64,000 nt of DNA from Brugia malayi (taxonomy: Eukaryota; Nematoda; Chromadorea; Rhabditida; Onchocercidae), in the NCBI RefSeq assembly GCF_000002995.4, contig NW_025062477.1, positions 2,921,501 to 2,985,500 of the forward strand, written 5' to 3'. The notes below the pieces were generated by a model. It worked only from the letters and a program-made list of their open reading frames with translations. It was not told the DNA's origin and searched no databases. Below, one piece after another: positions 13,362-26,049 of this stretch (position 1 is its first letter; the number at the start of each line of letters is the position of its first letter). The translations under genes were made by a program, and so were the position numbers.

Positions 13362-16300
13362 TTAAAACGCATAACGAGTTCGGATATCTTCCAGTTTTTT
13401 ATGAATCTGAAGAACAATCAAAATTAGTTAGGGACATCCACATTTAATCTGCTACGGACAATTTTTCACAATTATTTTGAGTCAGAAAATTAAAAGTTGT
13501 ATTTAGCGTGTGTTCTGATTTAAAAAAAATGGATTGTTTAAAATTGGAAATGAAATAAAATTTCATGCAATACTCGAAAATCTATCCTCAAAATTCAACT
13601 GACATAGTCAAACAATTTTCAACCTTTAAGACATTACTGTTAAACATTTTGACTTCCAAAGAAGTTATCATAATTCTTCAAATAAAACTCTCAATTAAAA
13701 ATACAACAATAACCTCAGTTGGCTTCCTTCCCAGTTCTTCACCAACTGATTTCTGCTTATCCAATGGCATTAGCGAGTACTGTTCGCAGAGATCACCATC
13801 AATAACTGACTAAAATTTACAAAAACACACTGTTTAGATATCAATTGTTTCAATATATTCACTATATATTCAGAAAAATGTTGCAACTTGGACTCTGAAG
13901 AATAAAGCATAAAAACAGCTTCAACAGCCGATTTTTTTTTTTTTTTTTGATTATCAATTGATTCAATTCAGTACAAATACCTTAACAGGGAAATAGTAGG
14001 AACGATACGCAAGATGATCACGACCACAAAGCGGCGGATATTCCACTCTCATATGCATTTCAAGATTTTGGAAAAATTCAAATTCCTATAAGAACAAAAA
14101 AGTATGATTCTTCAGAATCTTCAGAAAAATTCAAATCCCTATAAGAACAAAAAAAGTGTGATTCTTTTTGTTCTTATAGGAATTTGAAACTTCTTCAGAA
14201 GTAGTTGAGAAGAAATTTCGTGGTTAAAAGATAATGAAGGCAACGTAAAAAAAAAAGAAAGTTGAAGCGATAGCAATCAAATAAGTAACCACACTAAAAC
14301 CAATTGGCAAACAAGTTCACAAGCCAACAGAAATTTAAATAAATTAGTAAATAAATGAAATTAAAATTCCCAGCAACGAAATTAATAAGACAAAGCAAGG
14401 AAAACTTATAGCTTACATCTCTGGACATGAATGGCACCAAAATTCCAATAATTCCTGAAATCGTTGTATAGGAAAGGCAGTCATTTGCACCTGGTACTAG
14501 GGATGTTTTCTGCATTGATGTTATCGCATCGCCAATATAGAGGTGAGCTATGGCTTCCAACTGCAAAATAAACAGAAAATTCCCAGACTTTTATTTGGTT
14601 ACTGACCTACTTATTTAATAAAAAATTAAATTTTTGAAATTTGCTTAATTAATAGACTAGGCTAGCAACGAGATAAATGAGAATACATCAACGCAATGAA
14701 AGTTCCGTCAGCAACAATATTTCGCCAAAACGAACAAACGTTGGAATCTTATTCTACTGCTACTAATAGTACATCAAATAAGTAACCAAATAATTTTAAA
14801 AATTTGTAGACAAGTAAATAAATGAATAAGTAAAAGATTTTGGGGAAGATAAGCAATGAGGAAGAAACAATTAATGTCAAATCTATGCATGGCAAGAAAT
14901 TTTATTTAGAAACAGGGTATTCCAACTGAAAAAAGCATACCTTTTGCGAAGCTCCATTCAGATTTCCTCGATCCCATAGCGCACGTACACCAGTCGGATC
15001 TTCTTGCACCTCTTCGGTTACACCTTTAGGTAGTCGCAACTGAAATGTGAGGATTTAACAGTCTGAAAATTCAGAATTTACAATGGAAATTGAAATGCAG
15101 CTAAGAAGAATAGAAATTGAAATTTTAAAGATATTAAAAAAAAAAAAATCAGGTAGCAGGAATCGTGATTTAAAAATGGAGACTTTGAATTCACTCTAAA
15201 TTTTTCAATTATTCCTAAAATTCTAGAAGCGAATAACACTATCAATCCAAATATTATAGAAGCTATCCATTACCTAACTTAAACGCAATGCTTACTTTAA
15301 AAAAATAAACTTAGCATAGTCTACTTTTGTATTACTTTATTAATGTACCATTTGACTACTAATTTAATCGTAAGAACAATTTTTATATTAACTGTTATAA
15401 TTGTTTCGAAATTTTATTTTTATCTTCCACTTTTTAAGAATACTTTTTCACCAATTTCAAATCTTACTTATATACTGCTGTGAAAAAACTACTGCATATG
15501 AACATTTGTGGATTAAAAATTAGAAATTGTCCAATTAAATGTCTGATTTCTTAAGTACCATTCATACAGGTCCTTTAATCTGCATTCTACCGCTCTGCTA
15601 AAGTAGATAGTTCTTTATAGTTGATAAAAATTAGCCACTTTAATTTAAAATCACCTCAATACTTTGACAGCCTAATAATTCAAACAAACTTTCAGAAATA
15701 ATAAATGCTTAATATATAAGTTTCGAATTCTAAGTTATTTAATTCGAGCTATTCCCTGATTTTTATCATCAACAACATCTACCTTACATTAATTGTCCAA
15801 CTAGTCAACATTATACTGAATCTTCTCACCATTTGATCAGCCTATCAAAACAAAGAAGCCAATTTAGCATGACTTTTCGCTCTCATAACTAAGCTAGAGT
15901 TATTGCTAAGTATAACAAATTACTGGTGCTTCTCTTCGTTGTTCGTTTCTGAAGAAGGCTGGCAATGATAGACAAATGAAAGGAAAATACATATATATGA
16001 AAAAAAATCATCATGAACAGAAGAATCTGGATATATCAAAAAGAGCAAAAAAAAAAAAAACTGCACTTTTCACTGTCAATTGATACTTCGTTGCCTTTGG
16101 CACTATCAAACTGTTTAAATGTGTTTTAATATTTTGCTCAAATTATTCGATCATAAAGCAAACAAAAACTTTAGGAATTTAACAGGACTTATATAATGTG
16201 CTTTCATTTAAATTCTCTAACATTCCGAAGGTTTTCAAATACTACTAGAAAGTCAGAGCAAAGAGTTTCAATAAATGATAAGAGAAAAAAAAAACACAAC

Positions 16301-19300
16301 ATAGAGATTGGCACATAGAGATTGTCTATTAAAAGTTCACTTTTTTGATGTCATGGTACTAAAAATATATTGGTTTCTTTCTTGTTATTTGTTTTTAAAC
16401 TTTAGTCAAGCAATGTGATATGATTTGTAATCAGTTCAAAGGTGCAATGTGTCGAAGAAATGTTGCTAATTAAACTTACCACAGCAACATTTCCAAAACG
16501 ATCTCCAACCGCAACTGTGTCATAATCCAGCAGGCATACACAAGTTACGTAACGTGGAGATGTTTCATCGCAGAATATCGACAACTGACCATCCTTCAAT
16601 AAAAGATTCATTAATCAGTTCAACCTATTATTATCTCCAAGTTTCATCAAAACTCTGATTAAATGCCAGCAAAATGACCTGTTTTTTATAACGCATGAAA
16701 TGCACCGATTCCTGTGAATCACTTACAACAATACGTTGTCCCATTGATCGAATATCAACAACTTGTGTAGGTATCTGCTGCAAAAAGAAAGCTTTATAAG
16801 CATTATGTCATGATAATAATATGATAAAAAATGTTTAACTTGGGATGAGATTATTATATTTCCTGAAATTAAAAGGATAACAGTAAGGAAAGACATGAAG
16901 CATTCAAAGAAAGCAATCACTTATATCAAAAATAGCTGTTTTCAATAAACAGAAGTAATTAATATTTCCTTTCATTAGTACTTTGTTGAATTTCATTACT
17001 GGAAAAATTTGAAAGAACAAAAAATTTCTTTAAATTTTACTGCTTCATAGCCCTAAGCTTCTCTCTGCTGAAATAAATCTTATAGCACTTTTCTCAACAA
17101 ACTTCAAACCATCTTTTTGAACAGTATTCCAGAAAATACATTGCATATTTATTTGCTAACCATTTTAGAAGAGAATCACTTCCTAATTTTCCTTTTTAAT
17201 GTGAATATATCATCATTTTTCAGTGAGAAACTCAATTTCATTTTTTTCTTTTTTGTGACGAAAAAAACATCCTTAAATTTTCATGGAAGTAATGAAATTT
17301 GTATATGACATCTCGTTCAAGGAACTTAACAACATTATGAACTTTCACAATTCTCAAGTATCATTTTCTTTTACACTTTATCTTATTCCATTCAATTTCA
17401 CTGTTCACAGTCTCTTATTAATAAAGACTCAAAAAACCTTGAAAATTTCTTCCAAAATATTTAGAAAAATATTAAAAATTTAAGATATATATATATTAAA
17501 ATATTAAAAACTTAAAGAAAAAATTTAAGTCCCTTGGTAAAACTGGAGTTTAAGAATCGATTTAAAAGATCTTTGGAACAGTATTCTATATCCCAAGCTC
17601 AATCTACCCTATTCGCCTGTTAACAAAAAATACGGTAATTTAAAAAAGCCAGTACATCGAAAGCATCTAGACAATAACTACTCAGCTTATACAGATTTAT
17701 ATTTATTATATACAGACAAAGATATAGATTGATAGATATAGATAAACAGACATGTCATCCTATCACTTTTTCTTTAACAAGATAGTTAACAATATTTTTT
17801 TAATATAAGTAATGCAGCTCACTGTTTGATGAACAACTAAAAGAATTTAAGTGAATATAAAAACGAATGGTGTTTGAAAACAGTGGAGTAGGTATCATTT
17901 ATAAGACTTTCACAATGATTTGAAAAAACTGCAGAATTCATAATAACAAACATGGGAAATACATTACTTAGAAATCTGAACTCAGGAAAAATTCGGCTCC
18001 AAATCTATTATTTATTATTGTCTCAATCGTAATTTCAAAAACTGTTTTAAGGAATTACTTGTCTATTTTACAATAGCATTTTTAGTGATTTCAAAGTAAA
18101 TTCTAATTTTGAAATATTATCTCCGCATAAATTTATAAAACTATAGAGAAGTTTTTATTTTAGTCGATTCCTCTATCCTTTCGATTTTAGTCAATATCTA
18201 CTTTATTATCTAATTCCAGTAATCATTTAAAAAAAAAAAAAAAAAAAAAAAACGAAATCTTTGCATTTTATTTTCAAACGCTCTTCCTCTGTTAATATTA
18301 TCACTAGAAATCATAATAAATCCTTCGCACCCCGGCACAAATTGCTTCACATATAAATAAAACTCATAAATAAACAAAAGAAAAATAAAGATTTACCCTG
18401 TTTTCACACTTAGCAAGCAATTTTCTCTTGCCGAGATCGTACAGCCTTACTTTTTTCCCCACACCAGCTAACGCCATTCCACGGAAATCATGAATGGCAT
18501 TTACGACCTAAATGAAATTTTATGTGCACAGCTTAAGGAATATCAAGGATACTACATAAACTATTATTATAGTATTAGAAGCAAAAAATAACATCCATGA
18601 ATTACTGTTTAAGCAGAAAATTAAAAGACTGAAATTTATTTATTCATGCATCATAAGAAATACGCCTTCAACTAATTATTTTCTGAATTATTGTTTCTTT
18701 GAAGCTAAATATTTTAAATTCAAAAAAGGAAAGAAAGAAACAGAAAATAACTTCATCGGTTGGCGTTCTGTGCAACAGTTGAAGTGTGGTACCATTAGCT
18801 GCCAGCAGGAAAGTATAAATGCATCCCCCATTTGCCTTTCTAGGCTTCAATTGCAAATCACAACCGCAACCAACTAATACAAACTGTGTGTCGCTTTGGT
18901 TTTGAAACTGTACCATTGCTATTCTGAAATTCAACATGTTCAGCCACATCGCTGGATCATCGTTTCATTCTCCCAACTAATATAAAATATGTTTCATATT
19001 TGTTTCAAATTTCGATAACAATTAGTTGTCAAAATTTTCTTCAAATAACTATGCATATTTCAATTTTTTAAAGAATACTTCAAAACTTACGCAAACGCAG
19101 CTTCATCTTCAGCGAATGGAAAATGTGAAAGCGTCTCACCATCGTTACTGCGCATAATTCGAACTGTTGAAGCCCATTTACCTAAAAATACGTCTTCAAG
19201 TACTTAACAGTGGAAAGGTTTAAGAAGTGTTACAATCTATATTTCAACGTAATTATATGGCCGGCAAGCATTTAAATCACTATTGGAAGGTGCATCGCAA

Positions 19301-22300
19301 TATCAACTGACAATGTGAATAATAACAAAAGTAAACCCGGAACTTTGCTTCCTGAATGCTACCTTTTTGATTTTTTGGTGATCCATAAACTCTTTCATCA
19401 ACTTTTTCAGTACGAATTGCATCCGCCATTTCTTTTACCGCTTGTTGGTCTGCTTCTTCCGCCTCCTTTGCTACTTCCATTAATTCCTGAAATTGCTGCC
19501 ACAGAATTAACCAAGATTATAAATTTTGCTTCATTACGGTTTTTGACATCCCAAAAAGCAAAAAGAAGATGAATCACATATGTTCCTGAGAGAAGTTCGA
19601 ACTCATTTTATCAGAAAAATTTTCGAGAAGGAAATACAAACATCTGCGAGCTGTTTCCGACGTTCCATTTTCCCTTTTACCGTGAAAGCAGCATGGTCAT
19701 TTTCGATTATAATCAGATTTCCAGATGCTTTATGCACTACCATGCGCCGAGGCGTATAGTCCAGTGGATGTACAACGTGGTTAAAAACGGCTCCCAACTT
19801 TTCAAGTGACAAAATTCTGAGAAAAAGGTAAAGTTTTTAGAAAAGTAAATTAAACATTAAAAAGTGCTCAAGTAAGTAAAAACTAGTGGATCAAAGCTTT
19901 TAAATTCTAAAAAAAAACGAGCATTGTGAAAAAATTCTACGAATTGAAAATGAACTTTAAAAGTTACTAAAACCTTAAAGTGTTTTCTGCGATAGCTACA
20001 ATTCCTTCCGGACATTGTTCTGATGAAAAACCGGCCGCAAATTCCAGAGCCGCATATGAAAGAGGAGTTAGATGGAATCTGCTTTGGTAATCGTATAAAA
20101 GCCAAGCTCGAGATGACGCAGCCATGATCTGAAAATAATTTGAAAATTAGTTAAACTAAAGCATGCTAGAAAATGCTGTTGAAAAGCATTGAACAAGGAA
20201 ACAAATCATTGGCTGATGGAGATTTGTGACTCGAAACATTAAGTACTGCAGATGCTTCATTTACTACATTCTGCTGTTCCATAAAAATTAACAATTCAGG
20301 TATTCGTATACAACTTAAATTAAAGCTGAATTTGAATATTTTTCTAATAAAGTGATAGGAATTTATATCAAAATAGATAAAAATAAACTAAATATGGAAA
20401 GCTTGACATACCGCATCTTTACTTTGTATTCTTACACGGAACAACTTTACACTTTTTGTTCCCAAATAGCGAGTTCTGTTATCCGTTAACTCACCTGTAA
20501 CTTGATCAACAGTGGTTCGCAGCAAACATCCATTCTAAAATATCGCACTTAATAATATTAAAGGGAACAAAATTTATGGCAACTCGTTAAAATCAATTAA
20601 TGTAAGAAAATGTCCACAATTTTTAAATTTAATACATTAAAACACCATTTGACTACCACGATGTAATCAAATAGTGTTTTGACCTATTAAAATTGAAAAT
20701 CAGTGGGATTTTCAGATTTAGAAAAATTCATGCTTTATATGTATTAATGAAAATCTTAAATGAATGAACCTGCAAACCAATATTTAAATGAACAGTTGAT
20801 GCACTTTGCGTCTCGGTGCCAAACATTTCGAGCACAATAATTGATTCTGGTTCTGATGGTAATGCTTGCATACTAAAAGAGATTAACTTTCGTTGACTTT
20901 GGAAAGATCTAAGAATTTGAAAAGTCAGATTTTTGGGAGTTTCTCCTTAATCTCAGGAAGGAAATTGCGCTTCTTTAATCAGAAACAAAATTCATCTGTT
21001 TACAACTTTTGTCCAAATTAAAAGAAGCATTACCTGAGCGGTGAAAGACAATCCTGTGGATCCAAGGATATAATTCGTACTGTTTTATCAGCCAAACCCA
21101 CAGTAAGAAAACGCGACCGTAACTCGCCTTCAGGAATCTCACTTAAGCTCATGCACAGGACATCAGCAGGTAATTCACGTCGTTCAGTGTATTCGTTCAA
21201 TTGACCAGTCTGAAACGATGATAATAAAGTTAGCAAATCAGTGTTATTGAGCAAAAAAAAAAAGTAAAAGCAAAAAGACAACTTACTCAATGCTAAGTCA
21301 TAAAACAAATACAAAATGATGAAACAAATAAGGAAAGAAGCATCTTACCACGTCCAGTTCAAAATACACCAGTTCACCACCGGCAAGTGCGATTGCCACT
21401 TGCCTTCGATTCAACGCACATTTCATAATTGTACGTTTACCAGGTGCCTTCCACTCATTAACTCGCCGATCAGCCCTAATATGTCGAATACCGTCCGGAT
21501 ACACCTAGAATTATGCCCATTCAAAACTTTTTGAGTTTTATTTGCCAAATAATCATCTTTCCTTGGAAAAAAAATCTCAAGAAAACTGCGAAGGAAACAC
21601 TACTAACCTGCAACAAAGCATCGTCGCCAATAAGTGCACACCCAAGTGTCGGCGTCGTACCAAGAAAGCCAGAATCCGTAACTTCTTCGACAGTTTCACC
21701 AATAGATAATACCAGTGTTGCATTAACGAATGATACAACGATATGAGAATCAAATTTATCTAAAATTAAGTGTTCGTTATTCATAAACACTTTCTTTTGC
21801 TGCAAAATCGGAATGAAAACGAGTTTTCCAAACTTTTCTGTCGGATATTAACTCATACTCACAAATTATAATGTCCTCCGAAATCATTATTTATAGGTAT
21901 ATATACGAAACTATCAACAGAAGTCCACTGAAGCAGCAAGGTATTATAATCTAATTAAAATTTATCTATACACTTACAAGTTAATAAACTATGAAACTTA
22001 CCATCAATATTCCGTTTTACTGTCCAAACTGCATTCGGATTACCAGGCAATTCAGAGACAGCCATTTCCGTTACCTCCAAACCATTGCGCAATACTTTGA
22101 CTGCTGAAAGTGCACCGCGTCCTACTAAAGTGTAAATTTGAGGAGAATCTTCATTAGCCAAATCGTCAATCTGTAAAACAGGATCAAATGATTTCAGAAA
22201 CTAACCATACAATGTACTTTAAAACTAAAACTCATTAAAGAAATTTCATATCACTCCTCTTAAAAAATAAGAAATGAAGGAAGTGGCGAATGATCTATCT

Positions 22301-25300
22301 AGGGTAATTCTAGAACTCACGTAGGAAGAAATAAGCGGTGATAAGCTATCCATTTGGTCAACAATTGCCAAATTTGTGAGCCCACGAGGAGCGAAAAAGA
22401 AGGTTTCACCCTCTTCCAACTGCATTCGAGATGAAAATTCAGGTTCATCATCTTCATCACCCAAATGTGCTATCTGATATAAGTGACTGAAATGCAAAAC
22501 TATTATCAAATAATTCAAGTTAAATACTAGACAAAAAGCATATCCTGTTTCTAACAAATGAGTATAAACACAAAATAGCAATGTTCAGAATTCGAACAGT
22601 ACCTAATATATTAATGATAAAAAAAAAGTATATGAAAGTGTTGGACCAAAACTACTGCTTGTTCTAGAGTTTGTTCTTCGCTAATATTAGTAGGTTAAAT
22701 GATTTAACATTAATCAAAAAAACAATCATTAAAGCAATTACAAAGAACATACTGATTTCCGAATTCACTTGCAGTGAACAAAAATCCTGTTTTTAAAATA
22801 CACATAGCATTCGAGACTGGTATCGTGTCGAAATACTTGATTTTAAGTTCGGTAACCTAAGACTCAAAAATTAGATAAACAAATAAAAAATTCACTTGAT
22901 GTCTCATGTTCCATTAGCTCAATGTGTATAACAGAAAAAAGAAAATGGATGGTCATGAAACCTACCCAAATGAGTGTCAGTGGAACGTATATTGTTTTTA
23001 TGACTAAATAAGTATCGAATTTAAAAACCGATAAGCTCAAGGCTATTAAACTGACTTAATACGGTGAAGTGCTAAGCATTACAGCCATCGCTGAAACTTC
23101 TATGCACAAAAAGAATGGTAGAGAAATTATCAATAAAAAAGTACTAGTTTTTAGAAAATCACTTAAGGAAGCAAAAAAAAAGCAGTTTACCCATTATTTA
23201 TTTCAATAACCAAGGAATAAAGGAGACTATGTGTTATCAGAGTATGAACCAAAATTGTTCAAATTTTTAATTTTGAAAACGAATAACTCACAATATCATG
23301 CTCACTTTCCAGTGTAACTTTAAAAATATCACCCTGGTCAGTTTGTACCAAGAAGAAGTACATCAATTTTGTCTTATGTGTTGCGGAACATACAATAATG
23401 ACAGTGCGATCACAATCATCCAATTCATTCTAAAAAAGGAGAAAAACTCAAAGCTAATTAATTAAGATTAGTCCACAACAAATGTTTCCCATAAGTCACT
23501 AATGTTATTGTTTCCAACAATGAAAAAATAGACTAATCGAAACGAAAAAGTCTGTGTAAACGAACCCTTCTTCGTGGTACTGGACATTTGATATCTGGTT
23601 GATCACCCAAATTTTTATAAACAAGATAATTTTCGCAACAAACAATAACACCACTAGGCCCATCTTGTCCACCAGGTACTGTAAAACAAACCAATTTATA
23701 TATACCAACTAAAATCCAATTATTATGAATTTATTTCTAAAAATTTTGATTAGGAGGGATTTTGAAACAAGCATGCCTGAAATCAGAATATTTCCCTTAT
23801 CAACCAATGGCTCAGCATATTTGCGTACTACGTGGTTCAAACCAAGATCCAATTCATAAAACGTTAATGTCTGAGGAATTTTGGTAGCCAGATGTCCAGT
23901 AGGATCGTGATCAACTTCCTTCAAATCATTATTTCATTACATACTACTATCAAATCTTAACCAAAAGCGAGTAAATTTTAGATAACAAATAAATAAATAA
24001 ATAATTTTAATCAAATTGATTGGTAATGTTCTGAAAAACGCTATGAAATATTTGCATTACTCAAAAATAAGCCAAAAATGCGTCCACATATCACATTTCA
24101 TTTCTATTAATGTGCTAAAGTTCAAAAAAAGTAAATATATTCGTTAACAGAGATATATTTCCATGTGCCGTTATTTACCTCGTAATCAACTTCTAAACAT
24201 GCAAAAGTAGGATTTTCGAATCCGACATCCACACCAACAACACTGTAACAGATGCAATGAGATTTGTGTGCTTCCAGCGGCGAACTGATTGTTAAATTAG
24301 CCGATGCATCCCGATTCATAATATACACCAATTTCTGACGCTCTACGGCACCTGCGATAAATCAATTACTTAGAAATATTTTATGTCAACAACCATTTAG
24401 TGCATAATTCTCTAAGAATTAAACAAAATGAGAGTAAAAGTTGTGCCCTGTTTTCGTGTTAAACAAATAATCTAATAACTAACAGTTGCGTTCGTATACA
24501 GTTAAGTTATAATCTTTTTTCAGCAGATTCACATCAGCTCATAAGCCAGAAGTTAAGTATGATAAAGAGACATTTCTAATCTAATCAATACGACACTTAT
24601 CATTTTAAAAAATGTTTAACTATATATATATATCCCCAACACAACTGCACATTAGTTCAGATTAATGAAAAGGATCGTGATTTTTGTCGTTAATTCATAC
24701 TCCTTAATCTCTTTTCAATTAACCTCAAACACTTAATTTACAACCGTTCAATATTAGAAACTTAAAAAAAGATAAATACTGTATTTAGAAAGTTCCTGAA
24801 AACATAGCAAAACAACTGATAATTATTCATAGAAATAGTAAATTGTTACATATATTAGCTTTGCCAAAATAAAAATTAATTACATTAACAAACCAATTAA
24901 AATATGATACTCCAAAACACTCACCAATCAAGATTGCACGTCCTTTGGGATCAACAGCAAGAAACTGTCCCGGAACAATTCGTCGACAGCCAGTTTTCCC
25001 GAATGTTTCCTGGTGAACTCTTTCAAAACACACTTTCTGTGCATTATATTCCAGAATTACAATACGTCCGGCATCCGAACCAATAACAATATAATCTATA
25101 AGAAATTTTTTGAGCGTACATTTTTAGAATTTCTTGCCTTACTTAAAAAAAAAAAAAAAAAAATATGTCTTGAACTTTTTAAGTTAGTAAAAAAAAGGAC
25201 GAAACTAAGCACCAACAAATCCTATATATTTAAAAATCATAATCAAAAAATACAAACCTTTGCTTCCTCCAGTTAAACGAAAAGCCAACAAAGATCTTAT

Positions 25301-25998
25301 AATACCAAAGGCATTATGACTGCATAAAACATGAATTTTTCCTGTTTTCGGATCACAAAACAATAACTGAAGAAGATTGCCCCGCGCAATGCATACTTCC
25401 TGTAATACAAACAATTTAACCATTCGTTCAAACACCTCAAGCTATGAACATTTTGTTTAACCAGGTGATTTATAAATCAACAAATCGAAATTAATTGTTT
25501 AATAGTAACTCCTACAGTTTTTTGACGGATTGATAATTGTTAGTTCCTTTAGTTAATCAGCATAACCTGGTAAGTTAAGTTAGTTACATAAGAATGCTTT
25601 AATCATTCTACATGAAGCAGACATAAACAAATCGGACTGCTCAAAAAACCATTTCGCTTATTTTTTTTTTTTGTAATTCACATTCAAGTTTATGCATAAT
25701 AAATGGAGCCTCATATATTTCTTCTTCTTTTATCAACATTCTTTTCATTTATTTAAGTAAGTAATAAACTACGTGAATCCACTCTAAATAAATCCTCCTC
25801 TAAGAAAAGTGGAATTAATAAATTATAAGTGGAGCATCACACTTAATTTACAATATCTGCTGTTTCTATTTAATAAAGTTCATGCTTTTCCGCTTAATTT
25901 CAGCAATATACCTGTTGTTTTGGCAAACCGCAGAAAGATCCATGAATTGCTTGGTTGATTGCTGATGAACCTTGCAATGTTAAGTTGTACAAATACAT
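13362..25998 (-). CDS. sf3b3: Splicing factor 3B subunit 3 (SF3B3/SAP130), complete
   Basis: Scaffold subunit of the nuclear SF3B complex within U2 snRNP, which recognises the branch point; three beta-propellers and a C-terminal CPSF_A-type region are known for the family. Twenty-eight exons in transcription order: 25998-25912, 25399-25258, 25095-24925, 24351-24179, 23918-23777, 23678-23566, 23429-23292, 22856-22753, 22486-22321, 22170-22002, 21759-21608, 21504-21349, 21209-21034, 20872-20770, 20534-20412, 20128-19974, 19816-19642, 19486-19363, 19181-19091, 18923-18752, 18507-18397, 16777-16679, 16593-16480, 15039-14941, 14560-14417, 14085-13981, 13809-13714, 13406-13362. They sum to 3645 bases (1214 residues plus stop), close to the human length. 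Signatures include N-terminal MYLYNLTLQ, then [55 protein letters not shown], and C-terminal [12 protein letters not shown]. The first 15 introns are short; the introns after exons 21 and 23 exceed 1.4 kb. Oddities: a GC donor after exon 5 and a duplicated acceptor before exon 26. Confidence 0.97.
14077..14188. repeat. Duplicated and inverted copy of the sf3b3 exon 26 acceptor; intronic hairpin
   Basis: A 24-base segment at 14077-14100, spanning the exon 26 3' splice site at 14085/14086, recurs with one mismatch at 14130-14153 in the same orientation and again at 14165-14188 inverted. The last two copies form a stem of 24 pairs with one mismatch around an 11-base loop. The direct repeat extends to about 40 bases, offset by 53. 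Confidence 0.9.
23775..23777 (-). other. Non-canonical GC donor, sf3b3 intron 5
   Basis: On the minus strand exon 5 ends TTTCAG and the intron begins GCATGC. The acceptor at 23679 is normal. Phase and the conserved continuation (GN-ILI-S/V-PGG) force this junction, because no GT nearby keeps the frame. Confidence 0.85.
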
Positions 25999-26036
25999 AA
26001 CTTCTTCGAGTTTCACTTACTTTTATCTCACACAAC

Positions 26037-26046
26037 CCTGAAAATC
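26037..26046 (-). promoter_or_regulatory. Candidate trans-splice (SL) acceptor of sf3b3
   Basis: Minus-strand ATTTTCAG immediately before 26037, about 38 bases upstream of the sf3b3 ATG at 25998. The position fits a nematode spliced-leader site; it could also be a cis acceptor of a 5' UTR intron. Confidence 0.35.
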
Positions 26047-26049
26047 TAT

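Noticed and set aside
19315..21805. Plus-strand frames of 72-85 codons antisense to sf3b3 exons
   Set aside because: They mirror conserved sf3b3 coding exons; the minus-strand reading is a clear family match.
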